From: Anaeromonas gelatinilytica
GTDB taxonomy: Bacteria > Bacillota > Clostridia > Tissierellales > SIT17
NCBI RefSeq assembly: GCF_016820635.1
Contig: NZ_WSFU01000068.1
Span: 1 to 51,346 of the forward strand
Direction of reading: 5' to 3'
Length of the DNA stretch: 51,346 bases
The notes beneath the pieces were generated by a model, which was not told the origin of the DNA, ran no database searches, and saw nothing but the letters and a program-made list of their open reading frames with translations. A program made the translations under genes and the position numbers. Below, one piece after another: positions 8,901-17,279 of the stretch (its first letter is position 1; the number at the start of each line of letters is the position of its first letter).

Positions 8901-9320
8901 CTAAAACTTTAAGATATTTAGCCCTATATTATCATCATGAATTCTATCTAACTCCCCTTCATATACATCAACAAATATCTCACAAGTAGCAGATATACTA
9001 GCAGAATTTAGATGTCCACCAAACGCTCTATTTTTTTCATCTCCTATAGTTATATGTAAATGTAAATAAGGTTCATTCTCTATAGAAGAAATATTACCTA
9101 TCAATGCTGTAATTTCATATTCTCCTTCATAATCATTAGAAATATATTTTCTTTTATTTACATCATATAATCCTATAGTAACTTTATCTGCTGCACCAAT
9201 ACCTGTAACATTAGCAAGTTTAACATTAGTTTCTTGAATGAATCTTTTAATAGACTCCACTATTTCTTCACCTCTATCCAATCTAATTACATACTTGCTT
9301 CCAAATTTTTTATATTCCAT
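8901..9320 (-). CDS. PPC/DUF296 domain protein
   Basis: A 139-residue stand-alone PPC (plant and prokaryote conserved, PF03479) domain. The family pattern is clear: the N-terminal LDRGEEIVESI, then GIGAADKVTIGLYD, the paired histidines in YLHLHITIGD, and GGHL near residue 102. Prokaryotic members are small trimeric cytosolic proteins with conserved metal-ligand-like histidines. They are usually labelled 'DNA-binding' by analogy to plant AT-hook proteins, although no DNA-binding motif is visible here. It has its own ribosome binding site (AAAGGAG) and a strong terminator. The physiological role is unknown. Confidence 0.9.
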   Translation of the reverse strand: MEYKKFGSKYVIRLDRGEEIVESIKRFIQETNVKLANVTGIGAADKVTIGLYDVNKRKYISNDYEGEYEITALIGNISSIENEPYLHLHITIGDEKNRAFGGHLNSASISATCEIFVDVYEGELDRIHDDNIGLNILKF

Positions 9321-9382
9321 TATAATACATCTCCTTTATAAATATAATAAACTTCTAATATATTTTTAAATAAAGTTCATAA

Positions 9383-10630
9383 TTAAGTTATATTCATCTT
9401 TTTATCTTTCCTAAATTCTTTTAAATAAATTCCATACATTAATATTACACCTAATAATGCAAGAGCAAATATCAAAGGCCATACATTTCCTACACCGTAT
9501 ATCTCAATAAATCCTCCTGTTATGTATGGCGCTGTTGCTGAACCTACTCCTGTTATCAAAGGAATAATGGCATTAACTCTTCCTCTATGGGTCATAGGTG
9601 CATGATTAGCTATGTAAACCCCACTATTTGTAACATTTAAAATCTCTCCAACAGTCCATATAATTGTCGAAACAATGAATAGTGGATATGCTTTTGCAAA
9701 GTATAACATTCCAAACCCTATAGCATAGAAAATTCCAGCTAAAGAAATATTGAGAATTGGCTTGAGTTTCTTTGTAATACTAGTAACAAATAATGTCATT
9801 ATAAGAACCATCAAAGCATTAGTTGTACCTAATGTACCATACATCTTTGTACCCTTATTCATTCCAAATAGTGACTTCATCTGTAATGGTGTAGTATAGC
9901 TATGTTGAGCATATATAAAGGAATATATAATTGACACCATAGCAAATATAATTAGTGCTGGTCTTTTTAATAATATAGTAAATATTGATCCTTCTTCTGC
10001 TCTTTCCTTTGTGCTAAGATTATAAGATTTTTCAACTTTATCCTCTGAAGGCTTAGATTCATCTACAAATTTCACAACTAAAAGCAAAGAAAGTAAGGTT
10101 GTAATAGCATCTCCTAAAAATATCCATTTAGTATGATTGTAGTATAATAAACCAGCAATCAATGGACCTATAGCAAATCCTACATTAATACCAAGATATA
10201 TTAACGAAAAAGCTTCTTTTCTATTAGATTCATCTGTTAAATCTGCAGTAATTGCACTATTAGCTGGATGAGCTGCTCCACCAAAAAAATTAGCTAATAT
10301 CAAAAAATAAGGAATTAATAGTGAATTTCCCAGGAAAGCACAAGGAATAAAAGATAAAGCAGCTAATCCTTGGGAAACTATCAATATCTTTTTTCTTCCT
10401 ATACGATCTGATAAGTACCCACCTAAAAATGATCCTGGTATTGATGAAATAGCTAGCATCATAAAATAAAGACCAGTTTCCTGTTCTCTCATACCCATTT
10501 TATCTGTTAAAAAGAAGGTTAAAAAAGGATAAACAAAAGCTCCCATACTATTTATTATCCTGGCAAAGAAAAGAATATATATACTTCTTGGCAATCCATA
10601 ATAATCACTAAAATATCTTTTAACTCCCAT
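9383..10630 (-). CDS. MFS transporter, drug-efflux type
   Basis: A 415-residue major facilitator with about 12 membrane segments split by a charged central loop (about 203-217). The MFS motif A is seen as GGYLSDRIGRKK (residues 70-81, between segments 2 and 3). The profile fits the YttB/MdtG-like multidrug group, which exports small lipophilic compounds by proton antiport, but the substrate cannot be read from sequence. It is a single gene with no adjoining regulator; the previous gene on the strand is only a remnant oxidoreductase at 10790. Confidence 0.88.
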   Translation of the reverse strand: MGVKRYFSDYYGLPRSIYILFFARIINSMGAFVYPFLTFFLTDKMGMREQETGLYFMMLAISSIPGSFLGGYLSDRIGRKKILIVSQGLAALSFIPCAFLGNSLLIPYFLILANFFGGAAHPANSAITADLTDESNRKEAFSLIYLGINVGFAIGPLIAGLLYYNHTKWIFLGDAITTLLSLLLVVKFVDESKPSEDKVEKSYNLSTKERAEEGSIFTILLKRPALIIFAMVSIIYSFIYAQHSYTTPLQMKSLFGMNKGTKMYGTLGTTNALMVLIMTLFVTSITKKLKPILNISLAGIFYAIGFGMLYFAKAYPLFIVSTIIWTVGEILNVTNSGVYIANHAPMTHRGRVNAIIPLITGVGSATAPYITGGFIEIYGVGNVWPLIFALALLGVILMYGIYLKEFRKDKKMNIT

Positions 10631-10789
10631 AATAGTAATCTCCTTACTACATAATATTTTATTACTTTTATATTATATAGCATTAGCATAGAAAAATATA
10701 GTATTGTTTGAATATTTGATAAACTATCATTTATAACATAATTTAAATATATTTCTTACTTAAACATTTTTTATCATTGTAATATTATT

Positions 10790-10987
10790 TTAAACTTTCA
10801 ATATAGCCCTACCTAAACCGATTAAATCTAATTTACCTTCAGAGGGTAACATTTCAACAATATCAGGATATGTAATTCCACCTGTTAATATCACTGGAAT
10901 AGATATAACTTTTTTAATTTCTTCAGTAAGAGGTAAAAAATGTCCTTGTTTATTCATATCTGGATTATATGTTTTATCACACTTCCT
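10790..10987 (-). pseudogene. NADH:flavin oxidoreductase (OYE family), C-terminal remnant
   Basis: The minus-strand frame from 10987 reads a 65-residue piece that matches the last beta strands of the Old Yellow Enzyme TIM barrel: PVILTGGITYPDIVEML, then DLIGLGRAILKV, the FMN phosphate-binding end. An in-frame TAG stands just upstream, and the first roughly 250 residues are absent, since the next gene ends at 11015. There is no start codon or ribosome binding site. It belongs to a different subgroup from the intact enzyme at 20042 (IGLGRA versus VGFGRG), so it is not a duplicate of it. It explains most of the 384-base gap here. Confidence 0.75.
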
Positions 10988-11014
10988 CTAATTTATTAAA
11001 TTTACATTAAATTT

Positions 11015-11395
11015 TTATAGTATATTTGAAATAGTAAGAACTTCTCGTTCCTTTACTATTTCAAATAATTTTTTTAATACTTCTATCTCTCCAAGAGAAA
11101 GAGCCTCATTATTAATACTTATATATTTATTAGCCTTGGTAATAGATAAATCTATATTATCTATTTTTCGATAATCCAAAATAATACTCCAATATCTTCT
11201 TGTTCTATTCCATTTCTTCTCCACATCTTGAAAATCTTGAATTGCTAAATTCCAATTACCTTTCTCTATTTGAACAATTACTTTATTTAAATCCTTAATA
11301 AAAATATCAATTTGTTTATCTATATAATCTAAAATAAATAACCAACCTACTATTATTATCAAGATTAATATAGCAGAAAATAAAAATATCTTCAT
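11015..11395 (-). CDS. DUF4363 family protein
   Basis: A 126-residue protein with one N-terminal membrane anchor (about 3-23) followed by an alpha-helical extracytoplasmic part containing IEKGNWNLAIQDFQDVEKKW, typical of DUF4363. The ATG overlaps the stop of the DUF421 gene by four bases, so the two are translationally coupled. In clostridia these families commonly occur as such a pair and are thought to act in the envelope or in spores. No catalytic motif is visible. Confidence 0.85.
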   Translation of the reverse strand: MKIFLFSAILILIIIVGWLFILDYIDKQIDIFIKDLNKVIVQIEKGNWNLAIQDFQDVEKKWNRTRRYWSIILDYRKIDNIDLSITKANKYISINNEALSLGEIEVLKKLFEIVKEREVLTISNIL

Positions 11396-12084
11396 TTTGA
11401 ACCCTCACTATGCATGTTTTTCTCTTGAACATATATTTTTTCTCTTCCATCTATATATGCAAATAATACATTTTTTACATTATTTACTCCAAAATTTTTT
11501 AGTTGTTTCTCAAGCCATATCTTGTCCTTTTCTATTATCCGTAAACTTTCAAAATTAATATGTCCATCAACTACTAATGTAATAGGAATTCCTTCATGTG
11601 AACACACTATATTCAAATCATCTAAAGTTGGAATCTTTTTGTTTGCCTTAGGTATTATACTCAAATCACCATTAGTTTCTAAAATAGCATATTCTACATC
11701 ATTTAAAGAAGGATAATTTTTTATTCTTATCTGTTCAACTAAATCATTAATATTTATTCTTAATTTTTTTAATTCTTTTTCATTTATCTTACCTTTACTT
11801 ATTAATATACTAGGTTTTCCACATATTATTTTTCTAGTTTTTTCACTCTTTAAATTAATATAAGATATTAATACCTCTAAAAATAATAATGCACTAATTG
11901 CAATTAAACCATTAATCAGAGGAACTTCTAAATTTTCCATAGGTAAAGTTGCGAGTTCAGCAATCATAAGGGTTACTACAAGCTCAAATGGTTGCATCTC
12001 CGACACCTGACGTTTTCCCATGATTCTCATGCCTATCAGTACAAATACATATACTATGATTGTTCGTATTAAAATTATTATCAT
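11392..12084 (-). CDS. DUF421 (YetF-type) membrane protein
   Basis: A 230-residue protein with three N-terminal membrane segments (about 3-23, 35-52, 58-77) and a soluble C-terminal YetF domain (about 80-215). Family hallmarks are seen: the GMRIMGKRQVSEMQPFE block after segment 1 and YPSLNDVEYAILETNG in the domain. In Bacillus, YetF-like proteins are linked to germination and envelope stress, but the molecular function is unknown. It forms a two-gene unit with the DUF4363 gene downstream (four-base overlap). The frame is intact. Confidence 0.92.
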   Translation of the reverse strand: MIIILIRTIIVYVFVLIGMRIMGKRQVSEMQPFELVVTLMIAELATLPMENLEVPLINGLIAISALLFLEVLISYINLKSEKTRKIICGKPSILISKGKINEKELKKLRININDLVEQIRIKNYPSLNDVEYAILETNGDLSIIPKANKKIPTLDDLNIVCSHEGIPITLVVDGHINFESLRIIEKDKIWLEKQLKNFGVNNVKNVLFAYIDGREKIYVQEKNMHSEGSK

Positions 12085-12165
12085 AAATTAATCTCCTCAA
12101 TGAATATCTATATTATTGAAGTATCACCTTTTTATGATATTTTATTCTACATTATTAAAATCACA

Positions 12166-12199
12166 AAAAACATTTAACCCTAACATCTTAAATGTTTTT
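12166..12199 (-). terminator. Second hairpin after htpG
   Basis: Twelve-bp stem (12166-12177 with 12188-12199) with a 10-base loop, flanked by A and T runs. It may back up the htpG terminator at 12231 or insulate the DUF421 gene. Confidence 0.5.
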
Positions 12200-12230
12200 A
12201 ATTGTTATATTAAATTACCATTAAGAGTAA

Positions 12231-12262
12231 TAAGGCAGAAGGAAATATTTCCTTCTGCCTTA
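12231..12262 (-). terminator. Terminator of htpG
   Basis: A 15-bp perfect, G+C-rich stem (TAAGGCAGAAGGAAA with complement) with essentially no loop, 30 bases after the htpG stop. The U-tract is weak. Confidence 0.7.
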
Positions 12263-12291
12263 TAATTTACTCAAAATAATCATCAATTAAA

Positions 12292-14172
12292 CTAAATCAT
12301 CACTTTACACATATTATTAGTAAATTCTACTGGATCATCAATAGGTAATCCTTCAATCAAAAGAGCTTGATTATATAATAAGTTTGTATATAAATCTAAC
12401 TTATCTTTATCATCTTTTTCATAAGCGTCCTTTAATGACTTAAATATATCATGATTAACATTTATTTCTAAAATCTTATCTGCCTTTACATTTTGATTAT
12501 TAGGCATAGCACTTAATACTTTTTCCATTTCAATTGAAACATCACCTTCATTGGCTAAACATACAGGATGATTTTTTAATCTCTTTGATGCTTTAACATC
12601 CTTAACCTTATCTGATAATATTGTTTTCATATTCTCAAATAATTTATTATCTTCTTCTTCAACAGAACCTACATCTTCATTTTCTTTTGATTCTATACCT
12701 AAATCTCCACTAGATACAGATTTAAATTCTTTATCTTTATATTTCATTAACATTTTTATAGCAAATTCATCTACATCATCAGTAAAGTATAGTATCTCAT
12801 ATCCTCTATCTAATACTACTTCTGTTTGAGGTAATTTTTCTATCCTATCAATAGAATCACCTGTAGCATAATAAATGTACTTCTGTTCCTCTGGCATTCT
12901 AGAAATATATTCATCTAAAGTTACTAGTTTTTTCTCCTTTGAAGAATAGAACATTAATAAGTCTTGTAAAACATCTTTATTATTTCCAAAGTCACTGTAT
13001 ACTCCATATTTTAATTGTCTGCCAAAAGATTCATAAAACTTCTCATATTTTTCCCTTTCATTTTTAAGTAAACCTAACAACTCACTCTTCATCTTATTCT
13101 TAATATTTTTAGCTATTAATTTAAGCTGTCTATCATGTTGCAACATTTCTCTAGAAATATTTAAAGATAAATCTTCTGAATCAACCATTCCTTTAACAAA
13201 ACTAAAATAGTCAGGTAATAGTTCGCTACATTTATCCATAATCAATACACCATTCGAATATAGCTCTAATCCCTTTTCATACTCTTTTGTATAATAATCA
13301 AAAGGAATATTTTCTGGTATATATAATATCGAATTATACCTTACCATACCCTCTGCTTTAATATGAACATATTTAACTGGTTTATCAAATCCATAGTGCT
13401 TTTCTTTATAAAAATTCTCATAGTCTTCTTTTGTAAGTTCATTCTTATTTTTTCTCCATATTGGAATCATACTATTTACGGTTTCTTCTTCTATATACTC
13501 TTCATATTCACCCTCACTGTCCTCTTTAGGCTTATGTTTAGTTAAATCCATTTTTATTGGGTATCGTACAAAATCAGAATACTTCTTAACTATCTCTTTT
13601 AATTTATATTCTTCTAAATACTCATCATAATTTTCATCATCTGTATTTTCTTTTAACTTTAATATAATCTCTGTTCCTATAGAATCTTTATCACATTTTT
13701 CTATAGTATATCCATCTGCCCCTTTAGATTCCCATTTATAAGAATCATCACTTCCTAAAGCCTTAGTTATTACAGTAATAGTATCCGCTACCATGAATGC
13801 TGAATAAAATCCAACACCAAACTGTCCTATTATATCATAACCATCTTTTAACTGATTCATCTTCTTAAAATCAAAAGAACCACTTTTAGCTATAACACCA
13901 ATATTTTCCTCTAATTCTTCCTTAGTCATACCTATACCAGTATCAAAAATCTTTAAAATTCTATTTTCCTTATCTGGTGTGATTTTAATATAATAATCCT
14001 CTTTATTAAACTTTAGTGTAGTATCAGTTAATGCCTTATAATAAATCTTATCTATAGCATCACTAGCATTAGAAATAAGCTCTCTTATAAATATTTCCTT
14101 ATGCGTATAGATTGAGTTAATCATTAAATCTAGTAGTCTTTTAGATTCTGCCTTAAATTCTTTTTTTTCCAC
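12292..14172 (-). CDS. htpG: Chaperone protein HtpG (Hsp90)
   Basis: A complete 626-residue bacterial Hsp90, a cytosolic dimeric ATP-driven chaperone. The GHKL ATPase domain (1-210) shows the helix with [12 protein letters not shown] (N35, D39), the nucleotide loop DTGIGMT, and the lid motif [15 protein letters not shown]. The middle domain (about 225-490) holds [10 protein letters not shown] with the catalytic arginine. The C-terminal dimerisation domain follows. It has a good ribosome binding site (GGGAGGA). It is controlled by its own promoter overlapping the HrcA operator region (14211-14237), so heat-shock derepression is expected. It is transcribed alone, ending at 12231. Confidence 0.98.
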   Translation of the reverse strand: MEKKEFKAESKRLLDLMINSIYTHKEIFIRELISNASDAIDKIYYKALTDTTLKFNKEDYYIKITPDKENRILKIFDTGIGMTKEELEENIGVIAKSGSFDFKKMNQLKDGYDIIGQFGVGFYSAFMVADTITVITKALGSDDSYKWESKGADGYTIEKCDKDSIGTEIILKLKENTDDENYDEYLEEYKLKEIVKKYSDFVRYPIKMDLTKHKPKEDSEGEYEEYIEEETVNSMIPIWRKNKNELTKEDYENFYKEKHYGFDKPVKYVHIKAEGMVRYNSILYIPENIPFDYYTKEYEKGLELYSNGVLIMDKCSELLPDYFSFVKGMVDSEDLSLNISREMLQHDRQLKLIAKNIKNKMKSELLGLLKNEREKYEKFYESFGRQLKYGVYSDFGNNKDVLQDLLMFYSSKEKKLVTLDEYISRMPEEQKYIYYATGDSIDRIEKLPQTEVVLDRGYEILYFTDDVDEFAIKMLMKYKDKEFKSVSSGDLGIESKENEDVGSVEEEDNKLFENMKTILSDKVKDVKASKRLKNHPVCLANEGDVSIEMEKVLSAMPNNQNVKADKILEINVNHDIFKSLKDAYEKDDKDKLDLYTNLLYNQALLIEGLPIDDPVEFTNNMCKVMI

Positions 14173-14210
14173 TGTAACTCTCTCCTCCCATTAATTTAAA
14201 CTTGCCTCTA

Positions 14211-14237
14211 TTAGCACTCTTATTTAACGAGTGCTAA
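14211..14237 (-). promoter_or_regulatory. CIRCE operator (HrcA site), perfect match
   Basis: TTAGCACTC, nine bases, GAGTGCTAA: identical to the CIRCE consensus in both arms. It lies between the predicted htpG promoter and its ribosome binding site, which is where HrcA repressor normally binds in groE and dnaK operons. Confidence 0.95.
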
Positions 14238-14248
14238 TCCATAATTGA

Positions 14249-14277
14249 TTTTTATCATATTTTCTTTTGTATGTCAA
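14249..14277 (-). promoter_or_regulatory. Predicted promoter of htpG
   Basis: A perfect TTGACA (14272-14277) with TAAAAA 17 bases downstream (14249-14254), immediately before the CIRCE element. The -10 is weak, the -35 is ideal. Confidence 0.6.
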
Positions 14278-14344
14278 TATATATATGTTTTATTTCCTAA
14301 GGTGTATAATAAATAAATAATTATAAAAAGTAAGGGAAATAATA

Positions 14345-14384
14345 GTAGATGACTTCAGCGAAGAATAATAGAAATAACAGATAG
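14345..14384 (+). pseudogene. Decayed tail of an Asn-rich small protein
   Basis: Reads V-D-D-F-S-E-E, then after one extra base N-R-N-N-R-stop. The acidic core followed by an Asn/Arg tail resembles the intact small protein at 2871-3029. No start codon or ribosome binding site remains. It is short, so chance similarity is possible. Confidence 0.3.
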
Positions 14385-14397
14385 TTTATATAAAAAC

Positions 14398-14425
14398 AAC
14401 CCCGTTCAATAAGTTGAATGGGGTT
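14398..14425 (-). terminator. Terminator of the TRAP operon
   Basis: Twelve-bp stem AACCCCGTTCAA/TTGAATGGGGTT with one G-T pair and a 4-base loop. The minus strand continues GTTTTTATA, a U-tract. It lies just after the dctM stop. Confidence 0.85.
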
Positions 14426-14431
14426 TACATA

Positions 14432-15685
14432 TTATAGTAACATTAATGATAAACTAGGTACAAAGGTAATAATCAATAAATCAATTATTAGAACTAATAT
14501 GAAAGGTATAGTACCTTTAATAACATCAGATATTGACATATTACTTATACCCGAGGCTACAAATAGATTCAACCCAAATGGTGGTGATAACATTCCTATA
14601 GCTAGATTTACAATCATTATAACTCCAAAGTGAATTGGATGTACACCTATATTAGTTAATATAGGTAGGAATAATGGTGTCAATATAAGTACAGCCGCAC
14701 TGGAATCCATAATCATACCTACAAATAATAATAATACATTAATAGCTAATAAAATTAGAATTGGTGAGCTTCCTAATCCTAGGACACTTTCTGCTACCTT
14801 TGTAGGAACTTGTTCAAAGGTTAAATACCAACTGAAAATCTTAGAATTGGCTATAACAAACATAATCATAGCCGAAGTTATAACTGATTTTCTTGCGATA
14901 GAAAATATATCACTAAATTTAATCTCTTTATAAATAAATATTGAAATAATTAGACTGTATATTATAGCTACGGCTGCTGCCTCAGTGGGTGTTGCAAATC
15001 CAAAATATATGCCACCTAATATAATAACAGGCATCAGTATACTAAAAAGTGTATCTTTAAAAGAAACAATTACCTCTTTGAACTTTGGAAATGGTAATTT
15101 TTCTTGTCTATTTAGCCTTGAATATATATAACTAAATACTATAAGAGATAGTCCAATAAATATTCCTGGCATAATAGCAGCAATAAATAATTCACTTATA
15201 GATTGTTCTGAAACAACTCCATATGTCATCATAGTAATACTTGGGGGTATTATAATTCCTAGAGAACCAGCAGCACATAATAGTCCCACAGTAAATTTCT
15301 TAGGATATTTATTTTCTATTAAGTTCGGTATCATTACTCCACCAACTCCGGCCACAGTAGCAGGACTTGATCCTGATAGTGCAGCAAAAAACATCGATGA
15401 TATAATTGCTGTGATAGGTAATCCACCAGTAATCCATCCAAATAATTTATTGGCAAAATCAATCAATCTCTTGGATGCTCCACCCTTTAACATTATATCT
15501 CCTGCAAAAACAAAGAAAGGTATAGCCATTAAACTAAAGGAATCCACTCCAGAAAACATCTTTTGAGCTGCAACCTCTAAACTAATATCACTGGCTAACA
15601 TAGCCACTATGGTAGACAATCCTGTTGTTATACTAATAGGAACACCTAATAAAAGTAATATAATAAAATTTACTAATAATATCAT
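14432..15685 (-). CDS. dctM: TRAP transporter large permease (DctM)
   Basis: A 417-residue membrane protein with about 11-12 hydrophobic segments. It shows TRAP large-subunit blocks: FVFAGDIMLKGG, SGSSPATVAGVGGVMIP, GSLGIIIPPSI and FATPTEAAAVA. It couples Na+ flow to uptake of a carboxylate delivered by the binding protein. Its start overlaps the DctQ stop by four bases. It is the last gene of the six-gene operon ending at the 14398 terminator. The length is slightly below the usual 425 but the frame is intact. Confidence 0.95.
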   Translation of the reverse strand: MILLVNFIILLLLGVPISITTGLSTIVAMLASDISLEVAAQKMFSGVDSFSLMAIPFFVFAGDIMLKGGASKRLIDFANKLFGWITGGLPITAIISSMFFAALSGSSPATVAGVGGVMIPNLIENKYPKKFTVGLLCAAGSLGIIIPPSITMMTYGVVSEQSISELFIAAIMPGIFIGLSLIVFSYIYSRLNRQEKLPFPKFKEVIVSFKDTLFSILMPVIILGGIYFGFATPTEAAAVAIIYSLIISIFIYKEIKFSDIFSIARKSVITSAMIMFVIANSKIFSWYLTFEQVPTKVAESVLGLGSSPILILLAINVLLLFVGMIMDSSAAVLILTPLFLPILTNIGVHPIHFGVIMIVNLAIGMLSPPFGLNLFVASGISNMSISDVIKGTIPFILVLIIDLLIITFVPSLSLMLL

Positions 15686-16176
15686 TCCCTCACCTCTTTT
15701 CCATTAACCAGGTCTATTATTCTGTTCACTATACTAAATACATATCTAACTAGCATAAATGATACTCCCACTGGTACTGAAGCATAAGGAATATATAATG
15801 GTAAAGGTATTGATGTTGCTATAGTACCTAAAGATATAGAACTTTGTATCATTTTTACTCCTGCCATTATAGTCAATATACAAAAGGCAATATTTATTAA
15901 ATCTATTATAATACTAATTACTTGACTGATTTTCCCTTTAATTAAATTAGATAATGCATCCATATTAACATGGGCATTCTCTTTGACCGCAATACTACTT
16001 CCTAAAAATATAAACCAGGCGATCATATATCTTGCCACTTCCTCTGTCCAGGATATAGAGTAATTAAACATATACCTCATTAAAACTTGCACAAATACTA
16101 ATAGGGAAGTAATAATTAACAAGCTTGAAGCAGTTAATTCTTCAGTCTTATTAAAAAATTTAAAAACTTTTTTCAT
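15682..16176 (-). CDS. dctQ: TRAP transporter small permease (DctQ)
   Basis: A 164-residue protein with four membrane segments. It carries the DctQ pattern: first segment ending near MRYMFNYSISWTEEVARYM, and a second with FLGSSIAVKENAHVNMD. It forms the membrane complex with DctM, whose start overlaps this stop. A 34-base perfect palindrome (16201-16234) separates it from dctP, which probably lowers its expression relative to the binding protein. Confidence 0.93.
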   Translation of the reverse strand: MKKVFKFFNKTEELTASSLLIITSLLVFVQVLMRYMFNYSISWTEEVARYMIAWFIFLGSSIAVKENAHVNMDALSNLIKGKISQVISIIIDLINIAFCILTIMAGVKMIQSSISLGTIATSIPLPLYIPYASVPVGVSFMLVRYVFSIVNRIIDLVNGKEVRE

Positions 16177-16200
16177 TTAATCCACCCTTACTCTTCTATA

Positions 16201-16234
16201 AATGTATCAAGAGTAAATTTACTCTTGATACATT
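16201..16234 (-). promoter_or_regulatory. Intercistronic perfect palindrome between dctP and dctQ
   Basis: Seventeen bases followed at once by their exact complement, starting AATGTATCAAGAGTAAA. In the RNA this is a long stem just after the dctP stop and before the dctQ ribosome binding site. It has no U-tract. Such stems stabilise the upstream message or attenuate transcription into the membrane genes. Confidence 0.75.
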
Positions 16235-16241
16235 ATCATTA

Positions 16242-17279
16242 TTATTTTGTATATTTATCAACTAAATTAAGTAATTCTTCTCCATCTTCTTTTTCTAAAA
16301 ATTCATCATAAGCTTCTTTAGTAACTTCCTTAAATTCTGCCTTTTCAGCTTCATCAAACTCATCTATAGTTACACCTGCATCTTTAATCTCTTGTAAATA
16401 TTCCTCATCTTTTCTTACTGTTTCTTCCCATTCCCATTCCATTACTTCCTGAGCTACTTCTTTAGTTAATTCTTGTAAGTCTGAAGGCATAGATTCAAAT
16501 TTGTCTTTATTCATAAAAAAGGAATATCCCATAAATCCATGGTCGCTAATTGTCATATAATCCTGTACTTCATAGAATTTTTTAGTTGCAATATTTGCAA
16601 ATGGATTTTCCTGTCCATCCACAGTTTTAGTCTGTAATGAAGAGTATAAGTCACTGAAAGGTACAGATATTCCTCCAGCATTTATAGCTCTAAATTGAGT
16701 AACTAAAAGAGGACTTTGACTAACGCGAATCTTTAATCCATCTAAATCCTTAACTGACTTTATTGGTTTAACAGAATTAGTGATTTGCTTAAATCCACCT
16801 GTCCAATATCCTAGAGACACTAATCCCTTTTCTTCTAAATAACTATCTAATTTTGCTCCAACTTCTCCTTCTAGTGCAGCATATGCACTTTCATTAGAAG
16901 TAAATAGATATGGTAAATCAAATAGCTCAAATTCTTCAACAAAAGATGTAACTGTTGATAAGAAAGGAGCATTCATATCTAGTGTTCCTTCTAATATCTG
17001 TTCATTAATTTCCTGATCGTTACCCATTTGTGAATCAGCATATATTGTAACCTTGATTCTTCCATCACTTTTCTTTTCTATAAGCTTTTTAAATTCTTCT
17101 GCTGCTGCACCCTTTGGAGTTGTAGGTCTGACAACATGGGCAAATTTTAATTCATAAACTTCATCTGTTCCAGCATCTCCTGAAGTATCCTTGTCATTAC
17201 CACAAGCTGCTAGTGGTAAAATCATAGCTACCATTAATACAATCGTTAAAACATTTTTTTTGATTTTAGTAATTTTCAT
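16242..17279 (-). CDS. dctP: TRAP transporter substrate-binding lipoprotein (DctP)
   Basis: A 345-residue extracytoplasmic receptor. It has a signal peptide with lipobox LAAC (C26 is the lipid-bearing residue), a Ser/Asp/Gly-rich linker, then the DctP fold. Blocks seen are ELKFAHVVRPTTPKGAAAEEFKKL, the LPYLF region, and LDGLKIRVSQSPLL, whose arginine normally pairs with the substrate carboxylate. It is followed by SLQTKTVDGQENP. The gene starts one base inside the stop of the flavoprotein gene (TAATG), with its own GGGGAG site. The ligand is probably an organic acid handled by the linked reductases. Confidence 0.95.
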   Translation of the reverse strand: MKITKIKKNVLTIVLMVAMILPLAACGNDKDTSGDAGTDEVYELKFAHVVRPTTPKGAAAEEFKKLIEKKSDGRIKVTIYADSQMGNDQEINEQILEGTLDMNAPFLSTVTSFVEEFELFDLPYLFTSNESAYAALEGEVGAKLDSYLEEKGLVSLGYWTGGFKQITNSVKPIKSVKDLDGLKIRVSQSPLLVTQFRAINAGGISVPFSDLYSSLQTKTVDGQENPFANIATKKFYEVQDYMTISDHGFMGYSFFMNKDKFESMPSDLQELTKEVAQEVMEWEWEETVRKDEEYLQEIKDAGVTIDEFDEAEKAEFKEVTKEAYDEFLEKEDGEELLNLVDKYTK

